Source of the DNA: Macrocybe gigantea
Taxonomy: Eukaryota > Basidiomycota > Agaricomycetes > Agaricales > Callistosporiaceae
Direction of reading: 5' to 3'
DNA: 64,000 nt
NCBI GenBank assembly: GCA_011319805.1
Contig: SJRY01000275.1
Span: 248,001 to 312,000, forward strand
A model generated the notes under the pieces. The model was not told where the DNA came from and ran no database searches. It worked only from the letters and a program-made list of their open reading frames with translations. The first letter of the stretch is position 1. The number at the start of each line of letters is the position of its first letter. Below, piece by piece: positions 11,201 through 23,697 of this stretch. The position numbers were made by a program, and so were the translations under genes.

Positions 11201-12250
11201 GTTCTTTGCACAAGTGCGGGTATAGTGCTCTGCTAAGACTTTTTTTGAAACCATTTTGGCAGCTGGATCCGCCTCCAAAGGACCCACTGTACCTCATTTT
11301 GCAGGTCAAGGCGCGACAGTATCTTCAGGAGATGAACGAAATTGAGGATCTTGGGCTCGTCCCGGCCGGGAAGGAGAATCATCATGGGGGAGGGGTTATC
11401 TCGATCCTGAGCGAGGCGCTGCACTTTGCTTGGGACGGGTTGATCGATCCGCGAAGGATGGCGCTTGTGTCTGAACATTCCCTGGATGACAAACAGCGGT
11501 GAGAATCGGTGACGTTTGGGTGATGTGTTCGAGTGTTGAGGAAAAAAAAATTTTTGACAGGTCGGAGAAGCTGGCGGACGGGATGAGGGAAGCGCTGGGT
11601 TTGAGGTCGTTTGTGACGGTGACGGTAAAGCATCGTTCAAAGTGCCACGCAGCGGTGATTAAGCACAATGATGGGTGGAGCATAGTGTAAGTCACTGGTT
11701 TCTGATGATCAGGATATGATCGTCATGGGCGTGGCGTTCTCATGGCGTTGATGACAGGTTCTCGGGCGACACACGACCGACGGGGGCGTTGCTGAGGCCG
11801 GGCAAGAACGCGACGCTGCTGATTCACGAGGCGACGATGGCGGACGACGAGCAAGAACTGGCGGTGAAAAAGACGCACAGCACAACGTCGGAGGCGGTTG
11901 GGATCGGGGAGAAGTGAGTGTTTCATGGGACAAGATAGATTCCGTTTTTCCCTGATCGTGTCTGGCAAAGGATGGGAGCTCGGAACATTCTGTTGACGCA
12001 TTTTTCGGCGCGATATCCCAAGATACCGCCGTCGATAGCGGTGCCGGGCGGAAGCAGAATGACTGTGGGAGCGCCGGAGGGTACGACGAGTGTGCGGCCG
12101 ACGGTTGCGCTGGCGTTTGATTTGGCGAGGTTGAGGATTGGGGATATGTGGAAGATGAATTGTTATATAGGTGCAGTGGAGGCGTGTATGGAGGCGACGG
12201 CAGAGGAGGAGGAGGAGGAGGAGGAGGCGGAGATAACGAAGATGATATAG
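8264..12250 (+). CDS. TRZ1: Long-form tRNase Z (tRNA 3' endonuclease, ELAC2/Trz1 type)
   Basis: Metallo-beta-lactamase endonuclease that removes 3' trailers from precursor tRNAs. The N-terminal half keeps the degenerate lactamase fold: [18 protein letters not shown] and [18 protein letters not shown]. The C-terminal half has the exosite-like [15 protein letters not shown], the metal motif [10 protein letters not shown], and late motifs [12 protein letters not shown] and [12 protein letters not shown]. Exons: 8264-8474, 8570-8672, 8746-9444, one starting between about 9598 and 9700 and ending 9939, 9993-10217, 10278-10923, 10997-11196, 11263-11498, 11561-11686, 11758-11913, 11971-12250. In exon 3 the frame must gain one base at the G-run 9344-9348 to reach the donor at 9445 in phase. 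The acceptor of the fourth exon is uncertain. The tail is Glu-rich. The start could also be the ATG at 8273. Confidence 0.93.
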
Positions 12251-12431
12251 AGCGTCGAGATTAGGCACAAGGGACCCAGGCTAATGGAGCTGCACGTGTA
12301 GTTGGTTGGCAGTTTCTGATCTCGATCGTGTGATCGTCCATGGCGGCTTCTTTTTCCTTTCAGTTGCCCTTTTAATTTTTTTTTGCCCTGTCTTTTTTTT
12401 TTTTTTTCCTTTTCTTCTCATTGCAACTCAG

Positions 12432-15400
12432 ATGAACGTCGCCGACTTGTTGCAAGATTCACCGTCTGACGAACATCGTCGTAGGCAAAATCAACAAAAC
12501 CAGAATCAGAACCAGCAGCAGAGTCAAAGGACGCCCTGGCCACCGCCGCCACCTCCGCCGAACAACCCGTACCCTCATGCCCATGCGTCGTCCCCGCCGA
12601 ACAGCCGCGACGCAAGCCGCCCACGCCAGCACACTGCCCATCCCCCGCCTCCGTCCCCCGCCACACCCGCCTCCGCAGGGCCTACCCCGATCTTTCCCAC
12701 CCCGTCCCCGTATCGCAGCCATCCGCACCCCTCTACCACCCCAGCAGCAGAACCTTCCACCACCACCACCACCCCGCCATCTCATAACCCTGCATCCGCC
12801 CCATCTGCAGCTGTCCCCTAGCACGCTCGCCCCCGCCGAGTGCAGGCGCGGGTCCACGCAGTTTACGCTCGCCCGCGCCGCCGTCTCACCGGCGCACGCA
12901 GCAGCAGCATGCAGGCCCCGCATCGTCGTCATCGAGTGCAGTGTCGGCGGCGGGGTCTGGGACATCGGGGTTATCGCCAGGGCAAGGACACGGGCACGGG
13001 CACGGGCAGACGCAGGGCGCAGGGCCGTCCGGGTTAACATCCGCATCCGCACCGCCGTCGTCTCACCCTTCGCCCGCCATGGCGTCTCTCCGCCTGCACG
13101 ACGTCCAGATCACGGGTGGCGGTGCACCTTCCATCATGGGGCCTGGCGGTGCTTGGGGGCCTCCTCCGGTTGTGCAATTGGGGTCCTTGTCGGATCGGGA
13201 TCGGGAGCGCGACCGTGACCGTGACCGTGTCAGACTGACCGCAACGAACAACTCCAAGATGGACAGGAGGATTCAGTCCTCGGGTGAGTCGTCTTTTGAT
13301 GCTTCCTACTTTGTTGTTCTGTTTTTCTTTTTCTATGCCTTACATAGTGGAAAGTATGGAACAACTTGATCAGCAGCGAGCAACTTTTTTTTTTCTTGTT
13401 TTCAATTTTTTTTCTGTGCATTTCTCAGAGTTATTGGATGCCTTTTGCAATTTTCCGGTGTCTTTTGAGGTTGTAGCGATTCCAAACGCTCAGCTAACCA
13501 CCCATTTGGCCCCTTTCCAGACCCCGAGCAGCACATCGGACGTGACGCCAACACAGGTACCAGCTCGTCCCGACGCCCTCGCGCCGAGTCCACCTCGAAC
13601 CAACCCACGACCTCTCCTCCGGTCTCCAAGCTGACCCCAACGCTCTCGCATACCGGCCCGCCCAGACGGCTCGATGACGCCATGGCGGATGACGGTTTAC
13701 GTGGCGCACGCGAAAGAGACCGGGAGCTGGAGCTGGAGAGAGACAGAGACAGAGACAGAGACCCCCGCGAGCGCGATCATCGCGAGAGCCAGATCGGTCA
13801 TCCTTATTCCCCGGCGCCTTACCCGATTCCGTCTCAGCACCCCATGTCGCATCCGCACGGTATGCCTGGCGTGCGCGACCGGGACCGCGAGAGAGAACGG
13901 GAACGAGAGTGGGACACGTACTTCTCCTCGCGCGAACGAGAACGTGATAGAGAGCGCGAGCGCGAGAGGGACAGGGATCGCATCTTTCATCTGCGGCCGT
14001 ACGAACTTGACAACGAAGACATGGACGCTAGGTTCAGACAGCAGCAAGCAAAACAACCTCCGCCTCCGCCTCCTCCGTCTTCGCAGCAGCAACCAACTGC
14101 GCCACCTCCACTGCCGCCTTCGGGCAGCCAGAGCCAGAGTCACACCCCGACGCCGACGATGTCGCGCGGGCCGCAGCAGCGTTCACCCGTCATGACGCGC
14201 GAGCCGCGGGAGCAGCGCGACAGGCTGATGTACAGCCCGCCTTCGCCACGCTCCTCGATGCCTTCGCCATCAATGGCGGCCCATCCCTCTGCAGCCGCTG
14301 TGCACTCCGCACCGCCGTCGCTCGCGGGCGAGTACCGGCCCCCGGTGAGTCCCGAGATGTCCTATCAGGCTCAGCGTCCCATGATGGGTCCTGGTGGCAT
14401 CGGTCTCGGCAGACCCAGCACGATTGGTCCGGGTGCACCTGGAGGCGAGTTTAGAGGACCCCCGGCCGCGCAGGGAAGGGTTGGGTCACCCACGGAGTTG
14501 GTTGTGCTGAAGCCTGCCGGCGAACGCGAACGCGAACGTGAACGCGATAGAGAGCGGGAGAGAGAAAGGGACAGGGAGAGGGAACGTGAGTTGGATAGGG
14601 AGCGCGAGAGGGAGAGGGATAGAGAGAGGGAACGCGAGAAGGATCGCGAGCGCGTGTTGGGAAAGAGCATGATGATGGGGAACGACCGCGAGCGCGATAG
14701 GTCGGCCACACTCCAGCTCACGCCGCACCTGGGGCACCCGTCTCTCGTCCCCCCACAACAGCAGCAGCAGCCTCCGCCGCCGCCGCCATCGTCGTCTTCG
14801 CATTTGCACCCGCACTCGCACATGCACCCACACCAACACCCACATGCGCACTCGCTCCCGTCACCGCATCCACACGCACATCATTTGACGGGACCCCCGC
14901 CCCCTCCGCAGCCTCCGGCACAAGGAGGCCCGCCCTTGCCCCCAGGCATGCAAGGACAAGCCATGCAGCCCATCGGTCCAGGCGCACCGGGTGGGCCCCT
15001 TCCACCGCCGCCTCCACCGCCTCCAGCGCTGCAGCAGCAACAGCAATCCCCAACCGGTCCGCCGCCTCCCTCGTCGCAGCAACAGCAGCAGCAACAACCA
15101 CCACCTCACCACCACCTGAAGCACTCCCACTCGCATCTAGGCTATGCACACGGGCACCATGCTCACTCGCATGCGCACGGGCACTCGTCCCCGATGCACC
15201 CGCCGTCGCACCATCCCCATCACTCAGTGCATCACCATCACCATGTTGGCGCGCCGCAACAGGGCGTGGGTGCGCCGGGCGCAGGAGGAGGGTCCGCTGT
15301 GCAGCAAGGCGGACCGCCTGGAGGACCTGTGCCTCCGCCGCCACCTCCTCCGCCGTCTCAGATGCAGCAGCAGGGACCTCCGCCGCCTCCGCCGCCAGGC

Positions 15401-18400
15401 CAGCCGCTTTCGCTGTCCATCTCGATGCCACCGCAACAGCACTTTCACCACCATTCGCAGCCCATGCACAGTCCGCCGCACCACCAGCAGCAGCAGCAGC
15501 AATTACAACAACAGCCTCCGCCACCGCCGCCACCGCCGCAGAGCCACTATCAGCATCAGTTCCACACGCAGTTTGTGCTTCAGCCTCCCGGAGGCGCGTC
15601 GAGCCGCGGCGGGTCGCGGATCAACTCGCCCGTCACGTTTGAAGGGGGCGCGAAACGCGAGCGCGAGCGTGACAAGGAGAGGGAGCGGGAGAGAGAGAGA
15701 GAACGAGAGAGAGAAAGGGACAGGGACAGGGACCGCGAGAGAGACCGCGAGAGGATGGCCATGGGTGGCCCGTCTGCCGGTGGTCCTACCCGCGATAGGG
15801 ACCGCGAGAAGGAGAGGGAGAAGGAGAGGGATAGGGATGGTCGTAGGCGGAAGGAAAAGACCGGATGAAGGACGTCGGTGAGCGGGAGAGAGGGGGGGAG
15901 CGAGACGGCAAGCGGGATAGCGGGCGCCTGGACGTCCTCGGCATGCATGGCATGGGCGGCGGCGAGAGCATGGGCATGCCGCCTCCTACCGGTGCTGGTG
16001 CCCCGCTCGGGCCCCAGCATCAGCTCCAACAGCACCACATGCACCCGCACCAGCACGCGGGATCCGTTCCGCCGCTCTCGCAACCTGTGCCGATGCATCC
16101 TACATTCGGGCCTGGTGTTGTAGGGCCCGGCATCCCTCCACAACTCCCGCCACCCTCGTCGTCGTCCGTGCATGTGCCGTCCCCGATGGGTGGCGGTGTT
16201 ATTGGCATCAGTGCGGTGCCCAGGGGAAGGTGGGATGTGGCGCTTGAGAGGGAGGAAGAGGAGGAACTTGGCGAGGGCGGGAGCGTCGGCATGGGCATGG
16301 GCAGTGGAGGAGACCCGATGATGTATAACGTCGATGCGGAAATGGAGGCTGCGATGGAAGACGAGGCGGAGGAGCTCAGACAGCTAGAGATGGAGCGCGA
16401 GCCGAAAGCCAGCATCGTCGTGCGGCTGGGGACGTTTGTCTGGCCAAACGTGCCCTTCCCGTTCTGGTTTGATGTCGGCGAAGGCCTCGTCGGCCAGATG
16501 CATGAGCAGCAGGAGAGGGAGAGGAAGGAAGAGGAGGAGAAGCGGAATAAGCTGAGTGGCGGGGAGGCTGGTGCTGCAGAGAGCGGTGGTGGTGATGATG
16601 CGATGCTTGTGGATGGAGGGAGCGGAGATGGTGAGAAGGAGGGAGAAAGGCCGAAGGAGGGAGAGAAGGATCCACGCGTGGACGCAGAGCTGACAGTGAG
16701 GAAGGAGCGCGACGAACGCACGGTCGATAGGGAAACGAGGGTGACCATCTTCATACCGAGCGGACACATTCCAGTCGAGAAGCCCTCAAAGCCGAAGATC
16801 TGGGGAGGAGGCGTCGCTGGACGCGTCAAGGCGAGGGCTGGTGCAGGCATTTTCCTCACTTCTCCGTATATTGCCCCGAGCGCGAGCCGGCGAACGACGA
16901 CAACTATGTCGGCCTCATCCGCGGCCAGGCGCAAGCGCACGAGACCTCCCAGAAGGTCCCATCAACTTTATCCACAACAGCACCAACAGTACCCTCCCGA
17001 GGCTTCACCAGACCAGGTCCAAAAGTCGCACCGCAGAAGACGGATTACACTGACGACTCTGACATTTTCCTCTGTGCACTGCATTCGGGCTGGATATCAT
17101 GGAGTGGCGCCAGGCGTGCCAGGGAGGAAGGCACGGACTTGAGGATCGACGTGCGGGTGATGCGGTGTCTCGGCGCTGTCGGTGTCGGTCGCTCGGTGGG
17201 CGTGTTTGAAGGAAAGGAGGAAGTCGTCGGCAGGTTTTTGGGCGGGTGGGGCGAGAGATGTTTTGGGTATACGGGCCGTGCTCGTCCTTCTGCAATAGGG
17301 ACCCCTACTGGGAGGAGGGGAAGAAGACAAGAGGAATGGGACGTGGACGACGCGACCGATGATGAGGAAGATGATGGACGGGGTCTGCTTAGCTCGAGTT
17401 GGGGCGGCGGGCACGATGGAAGCGCGATTGAGATTGTTGGTCTCGAGGTGATCGAGGTAGGCGCGCACTCGCTTTTTCCTGACTCCTAACGCTACATGAC
17501 CGACGTCTTCTCTTTAGAAGGCCGCAGCTCGCTCGACATGTGGTCTCCGCATGCGTTCGCAGCGGCTGTCGGAGTACAACGAGGCAGGCTGAGCGTGTTC
17601 GGGCTGGGCGCCGTCGCCCAGAACTCCGCTCGGCCGCCTACGACAAGGCTGGCTGGACGCAAGAGGCGGAGAGGGTGGGACTGGACGTCTTCGTATCTCT
17701 ATCCCAGACGATTACCCAATGCATCCGTGTTGGACGTGATATATGAACATGAGGACGAGGACGTAGACGGGAAGGACGATATGAACAGGGAGAGCGATGA
17801 TGAGAAAGAGGAGCGTGTATGGATGGATCTGCTTACTGTCGTCTTTGGACCTCAAGCCAAGGGAGATGTCCAACCAGGGTATGTTTTTTTTTTTCCTAAT
17901 TTCTGCCGTACCCCTCGTTTTGATGCAGTTTTTATCAAAGCTACAAATATTCTGCGACAACACTCAGAGCTGTGCTCTTCCCTTCGGCTCGTTCTGATGC
18001 AGATCGCCCTCCCAAGAAACGAAGGAGATTGAACGGAACGGACGAACCAGGTCCTTCCATGACCATGGACGTCGACTCACGCGAGGTCAGAGTGGACAGC
18101 AGAGCCAGTGCTGCCGGCACAGAAATGTCGCCGCCTGTTGATGTGCCTTCTGACTTGCCTTTCTTCACTAAACCTCGATCTGTCATTCTGGAGACACCGA
18201 AAGAGCGCTATCTATTGTCTCCTAGTGTCGCACAAGAGAATAATCAGGGTGGCCAGGGCGACAATCCTACGTACGACCTTGCCCTGATCATGGACGGTGT
18301 AGAGGAAAAACCTGCTGGTCCTGGCGATAACGACTCATCCGCCAACATACCCAAGCTGAATGAAGGGGAAGAGGCGACCGAAGCTGGAGAAAGCGGTTCC

Positions 18401-19078
18401 TCTCCTGAGCTACAACCAGTGAAACACGAAGCACCGGTTCAAAAGGGACCCGACCCGAGCCAGGCCGCACCCACGAAAGAATCTGTCGAGACCAAGGACG
18501 CTTCGGAAGAGCCGGTCTCGATGGACATCAGTCCTTCCTCCACCCCTCCCATCCCGCACCCTGTGTCATCGAATACGTCCACTGGCACTGATCTGGCCCC
18601 TTCATCAATTCCCGAAAATCAGCAAGGTCAACGCCCGATTTTGCCAGCGGAAACACGTCCTGCTGCGACTCATGACACGGAACCACTCACAAAAGTTGCT
18701 GCAGAAGATCGGCAGCTAGGCCTGCCGGAGGAAGAAGCTTTTCCACGACCTCGCCCTGACGAACCTGTCTTTTCGTCACCCCTCATCCCTCCTAAGCCGG
18801 CTCATGCACCGTCACCGGCGGCCTCCGCCATCCAGCATTCACTGGAGATAAATGCGGGCACTCGGACTCTGGCCGAGACTGAGAAACGTCCAAGCCGTAT
18901 GGTCTTGCGAGTTTTGCGACACAATCTCAGCCAAGACAAGTTTTGCTTTGAGCCTCATGGTGTGGTGGTCACTGATGACTCCGCTCAAGATTCTTTGAAG
19001 AGCCCTTTGATTATTCGCATCAGGAGATGGAGATGGGGACCAGAGCCTCAGAAGACTGACTCGATCGTATCTGACTAA
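12432..19078 (+). CDS. RXT3: Rxt3-like histone deacetylase complex subunit with giant low-complexity N-terminus
   Basis: Probable subunit of an Rpd3-type histone deacetylase complex in the nucleus. After one-base corrections the four exons (12432-13283, 13521-17456, 17518-17878, 17929-19078) fit in phase and give about 2100 residues. Residues 1-1250 are Gln/Pro/His-rich and Arg-Glu/Asp repeats. The conserved part follows: IPSGHIPVEKPSKPKIWGGG, VAPQKTDYTDDSDIFLCALH, SGWISWSGARRAREEGTDLR and VVGRFLGGWGERCF. The YTDDSD plus HSGW combination is what I associate with the Rxt3 family. A C-terminal region has PPKKRRR, a likely nuclear signal. Literal frames break at 12815-12818, 15863-15864, 16846-16847 and 17587-17588; each needs one added C or G. 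The family call is from memory of motifs, not a search. Confidence 0.72.
14521..14690 (+). repeat. Arg-Glu/Arg-Asp coding repeat
   Basis: GAGCGC/GATAGAG-type hexamers encode alternating Arg with Glu or Asp for over 50 residues inside the Rxt3-like gene. A second block at 15650-15850 and smaller ones at 13195-13235, 13720-13770 and 13875-13990 have the same nature. The reverse strand of such repeats reads as an open Ser/Arg frame, which is a shadow. Confidence 0.85.
14750..15545 (+). repeat. Poly-Gln, poly-Pro and poly-His coding tracts
   Basis: CAG/CAA, CCG/CCT and CAC/CAT runs code for Gln-, Pro- and His-rich stretches in alternation within the Rxt3-like protein. Expect length polymorphism and assembly difficulty here. 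Confidence 0.85.
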
Positions 19079-19601
19079 CAAAAACACCTCTCTGTAGAGG
19101 ATGTCAGTTGCTTGATTTGTATCTACTAATTGGTCTGTGTTTTGGATTGTCATTGATGTTACTGTGTATCTCATCTACCAATATACTCCTCTCCATGGCA
19201 AAGTCTACTACTCACTTGGCTGGATCTCACAGAGGCACCATGCAAATCTGCATGAGGGGCATCAGCAGCATCTGGATTTTCTCAGTGGCACTGAAGAACC
19301 AAAGCACCAATGGCACATTCTAGATCCACTAGCCCCAGTTGTTGACCATGCCTATTCTCCAGCTCTCATCCTCCACCAGCCTTCTCAGGAGGGGCAGGTG
19401 AGCACCCTCAGATCTCTCATCATTCAGAAAGGAGTAGCCAGGCATGCACTCTCTTGCATGGTCTGCAACCAGTGACCAGTTGCCATCCATGCCAGAACAT
19501 TGCCCAAAATCAATGAGGAAAATGTCCTCTTTAAGAAGTAAGGGAAATGAAAGATGAGAAAAGTCTGCAAGGGAGCATGAGGACCTGGAGGGGACCCATC
19601 A
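19068..19601. mobile_element. CpG-free relic, probably an old methylated repeat
   Basis: No CG dinucleotide occurs in 534 bases, although the flanking genes are CpG-rich. TG and CA are abundant, which is the footprint of cytosine methylation followed by deamination. The stretch has no coherent gene; one open frame near 19137-19475 resembles nothing I know. CpG stays scarce to about 19800. I cannot name the element or find its ends. It spans the 3' flank of the Rxt3-like gene and most of the gap before the Ytp1-like gene. Confidence 0.5.
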
Positions 19602-20018
19602 CGAGTGACTGTGTCTTCCGTGCATCAGACACTGGATGATGTCAGGTCTGTGCAAGTATTGAAAGGAAGAGTTAGTGTGAACCCGATTCATCTGGATGAT
19701 TTTAAGAACAAACCTCATGAATGATTCATGCGGAATGTAGAAGCTCTACCATCCTTCAATGATTCTTCAGCAGACACGACTTTCAGAGTTACAAGGCTAC
19801 TCAAGTGTCGGAGCTGCTCTCGTGGATGTTGGTCCTGAGCAAGCCAGATGGTGGATGAAACCCATGCTGGAGACTGAAATCTTTTTCACGTGACTTGGCA
19901 TGACATACTCGCAAATTGTCAGAGGACGTCCGAGGCGGAGTTACTCATCGGTCGCGCAGCGTTCCCTTTCGTCCATCCTCGCCGTCCGCAAGGAGGCGCA
20001 TCCTACAACAAAACAGTC

Positions 20019-22051
20019 ATGGCTGCGTCCTCAAGGATCGCAATTTTATTCTCAATACTTCTTGCCGCGTTCATCCGCGCAGCAGTGGCCCACCCTCACC
20101 ATGATCGCATTTCCGAGGAAGACGCCAATGCACCGGTGGATGCGATACTCTGGATACACATGGTCCTTCAGGCCGCCGTTTGGGGCGTCCTGTTCCCGAT
20201 CGGCATGGTGTTGGGCATCACGAGGAGCAGATGGCATGTCCCACTGCAGGTGCGTGCGATTGCGTTCACTTGCCGTGGCCTGGAGACGGCGAAGATGTTG
20301 AACTGCGTGTCTGTTCCGAACAGACCACAGGCTTTGCGCTGACGCTAGGAGGGTACATCCTGGGCCATACACACAGGGGACGGATGTTCCCACATTCGGT
20401 GCATGGCACGTTTGCGATCATCCTGTTCATCCCGATTGCTGGGCAAATCTTGCTGGGGATCTATCTCAAGCTCCATATACATGAGAGAACGATACGACCG
20501 TGGGCTGTTGTAGCGCATGGAATACTCGGGAAGGCTTATCCTGTCCTTGCGTGGACGCAAATGCTGTTTGGTGCAACGACGTTACGCGGATACTGTCGGG
20601 GAGGTGCACTTGGCCAATGTCTGGCACATTACATCATGGGCAGCGGTTTCATTGCATACGGCTGCATCATGACTATTCTTTTCCTTGCTGGCGAAGCATG
20701 GATACGTCGGAGTGGAAGGAGTCCGGAGTGGTGGGATTCATGGTGAGCTCACTCGCTTTAGTCTTTTGTCATTTGTATTGAAAGACAACTCAAGGGTCAT
20801 TATGCTATGGGTGTGTTGTCATGTTCATGTTATATTTATCGACATCGTTCTGACATTTATGCTTATTAGGGTATCGGTATGCGCAGTTATAACACTTTTA
20901 TTTCCTGTCTTGCCTCACACAGATTTTAGTTAACACTTTTACGGAGCATAGAGGCTCTGTGTGGTCCATAAAGATATGCAACACACGTAAGGTTACATCC
21001 ACACCATTACATTACCGATTTTGACGCTCGTTCAGCATCCTTGGTGTACTTTGTACGTTATTGTCCAGGATTGTGTTGGGCATGGTCTGAACGACCTTTC
21101 AGGGTGGGCCGGAGGACTCCTCGGCATCTACCTCTCTCGCAACAACCACCGCAATGTCGTACCCGCGGTGATGTAGGCGGGACCTCTTGTCATGCCTGAA
21201 CCGCGCAGCTGACAAGAAACCCATAGCGTCATTTTGACAGGTTGGGCAATGTCAGAGCACGCACAAGCAATGATGATCTCCACACGGGTCGGTTCTCACC
21301 GCTCTTCATCGTCCTCCGCGTTCTTCGCGCGCTAATGCCTCATTCGTTCAGGTCATGCCATGTTCGGCACCACACTCATGTTTGCCGGCTTGGCTCGCAT
21401 CATAGAAATATGTGTTTTCGTGCCGACTTACGCAGAAGCACCCGATGACGATAGCCGAAGCGACCACACGCTGGCAGACGGTGCGAGATACGCGGCGTCG
21501 AACGCTGAGTCTATGAAATCGGCAGCCGGGCGGGCTTTCAGACATTTGCCTCCATTTGTGAGCCGCTGTCTCTGATGGGGAAATCGATTGACCGACGCCT
21601 TATTTCTTCCATAAGTTGCTTGTAGCTTCGGGGTAGGGCTCGGTCTGCGTTCAGTGAATCTGTAAAGGTCTGATATTTGCGTTTGCTAGACTTTTGTTCA
21701 TGTCCGCGACGGACGAAGAGCTAAAGTCTGTGCTCAAAATCGAGATGGACCATGTGACGTATATCTTGAGCATGTTCAGGTGTGCCAGCCCTAGCTGAAC
21801 GATGTCTTGCATCGAATTGACGCCCCTGCCAACACAGCATCGCCTTCCTGATATACACCTTCTTCCTTTTCCTCCTCCACCTCCACTCAACAACAGGGCG
21901 GAACGCGGCGCCGAGCGTCGCTGATACCAACATAGAGATGACCGCCGCCGGTCCAAAGTGGTATGCACGCGTGCCGAACACGGACGCCGCTGCGTCGGCG
22001 CCCTTGACCATGGCCAGGCAGCACATCATTGGCGAGGACGAGGAGGACTGA
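20019..22051 (+). CDS. YTP1: Ytp1-like multi-pass membrane protein (DUF2427 + Ytp1 C-terminal)
   Basis: Polytopic membrane protein of unknown biochemical role, related to yeast Ytp1. A signal peptide (MAASSRIAILFSILLAAFIR) leads into the DUF2427-like first half (APVDAILWIHMVLQAAVWG). The Ytp1-like half follows: WVIMLWGIVNTFTEHRG, WWAGGLLGIYLSRNN, GWAMSEHAQAMMIST and LLFMSATDEELKSV. Exons: 20019-20249, 20324-20742, 20795-20810, 20870-20876, 20930-20986, 21036-21052, 21103-21172, 21227-21291, 21352-21557, 21616-21632, 21690-21779, 21838-22051. Four of them are 7-17 bases. One base is missing near 20971-20975: KDMQHT is expected where the literal frame reads KICNT. The donor at 21292 (GTTCTC) is weak. 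The tail is acidic (GEDEED). A shorter reading ending at 20746 would truncate the conserved half. Confidence 0.85.
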
Positions 22052-22362
22052 TATGCTAATGTATCCACCAAAAAAGCGTCTACTGTAGCGTTTCGTTGTA
22101 TTCCATTCGAGCTTGTGTTGTTGTAATGTTCAGCTACCTGTTGTAGTCTGGTCGTCTTTTCGCAGCGCTTTGCATATGATATTTTGTTCGGCTGATTCGT
22201 CGAAATACAACGTCGACCTCCGCAAAGGCCGAGGCAATGCCTTTGCCGACGTGATGACGACTCTGAGCCGTTACCCTTCTCATGCGTGCGCCATTGAAAT
22301 ATTCAATAACGCCATAAGGTGTTCTCTCACACGAAACGCCACTATTGTCACTTCCGGCCTCT

Positions 22363-23540
22363 ATGCCTCAAACGCCTAGCAAAAACCAACAGGAAACACC
22401 ACAGACCAAACCAGAAGGTATGATCGGACGATCCGCTCTTCTCATCGGCGCGACGGGCCAGGTCGGACAGCACGTCCTCAAGGAGCTCCTCGCGTCGTCG
22501 CACTTTTCCAAGATCGGCGAGTACGGCAGGAGGGTGACGCCGCTCGACTCTATCGTCGCGGGCAAGGACAAGCTCGAGCAGAAGACGGTCGACTTTGAAA
22601 AGATCGACGAGGCGGGGCTCAAGGACGGCAAGTGGGACGTTGTGATCGTGACGTGCGTTCTCTGCCTTTTTTTTTCTGCTGCTGCTCGCTTTGGTTCGTT
22701 TCGTTTATGTGGTGGTTGTTGCGTGTGTAGACTTGGCACGACGAGAAAGCTTGCGGGCAGCGCTGAGGCGTTTGAGAGGATCGATAGAGAGTGGGTATCT
22801 GACGCAGCCGCTGCGTCGCTGGGCAATGCAGTGTTGACTTACGCCGCACGATAGCTATGTCATTAATGCAGCCCGCGCCGCAAAGGTCGACACGCCGCAG
22901 CGTCTTGTATACGTCTCCGTGAGTGTCCTTATTCCCTTTCCCATACCACGCAAACTAAAACACTGCGAAAGTCGGGAGGCGCGAACGCGTCCTCGCCCTT
23001 CCTCTACCCAAAGTGCGTCTTTTTCGTTTCCCTGGCTTTGCCTCGGGAACGACTGACCGTTCCGGCTGGATCTGCCCTTTTGGCAGGAGCAAGGGCCTGA
23101 CGGAGATCGGCCTCGCGAAGCTGGGTTACAGTGACACCATCATCTTCCGCCCTGCGTTCCTCGCTGGGGCGACGAGGCCTGAGGGACGGCCCGCAGAGTC
23201 CATCTTTGGGTGAGTCCGCCCATGTCCTGTGTTGTGGAGGTCTTGAACGCCATCGCTGACGCGCCGCGCAGCGTCTTCACGGACTTTGCGTCGCGATTTT
23301 CGGACAAGCTCCAAATTCACGTAAGTTCAAGACTGCAATCGACGTTTCTCGATTTTACATATCCGATGAAACCGTTGTTCATTCCAGATCTCTGAGCTGG
23401 GCAAGAGCATCGTCAAAGCGGGCATTCTGGGGTCTTCTGGCTTGCCCGCCTCTGCTCAGGCGACGAAAGTGGAGAAGGATGGCTACGCATTCACATTGAT
23501 CGACAATCCGGGCGCTTTGGGGCTTTCCAAGGAGGCTTGA
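22363..23540 (+). CDS. FMP52: Fmp52-like NAD(P)-binding protein (TIP30/HTATIP2 family)
   Basis: Atypical short-chain dehydrogenase related to yeast mitochondrial Fmp52; the reaction is unknown. Exons 22363-22652, 22731-22790, 22855-22918, 22972-23012, 23087-23209, 23272-23320 and 23388-23540 join in phase to a protein of about 250 residues, the family's usual size. The nucleotide loop is ALLIGATGQVGQHVL. It is followed by TLGTTRKLAGSAEAF, RLVYVSSGGANASSPF, YPKSKGLTEIGLAKLG and FRPAFLAGATRPE. The YxxSK-like pair is preserved as YPKSKG. Every phase is consistent and no break is present. Confidence 0.9.
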
Positions 23541-23697
23541 AGAGACTTCCTTGCTCTCTTCGATGCCTTTTCCTTCTGCCTGTGTAGATTTGCCTTTCAT
23601 TTTCTTTCTTTACTTCCGAGTCTGCTGTTCTGGTCCGATAAGCATAGACTGCCTTTAGCACCTCTTACATAATCCTGAACTTTCTCTGTCCTCAACG

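Noticed and set aside
14718..15533. Long open frames opposite or beside the Rxt3-like repeats
   Set aside because: They are shadows of CAG/CAC/CCG and RE-type codon repeats, with Ala/Val or Arg/Ser runs only.
15865..17142. A separate gene starting at the ATG at 15865
   Set aside because: It continues the upstream protein after one base at 15863-15864, and the conserved Rxt3-like core spans its later frame. The phases only close as one gene.
20180..20746. A short membrane protein ending at 20746
   Set aside because: Conserved Ytp1-like sequence continues downstream through microexons, and the donor at 20743 splices out this stop.
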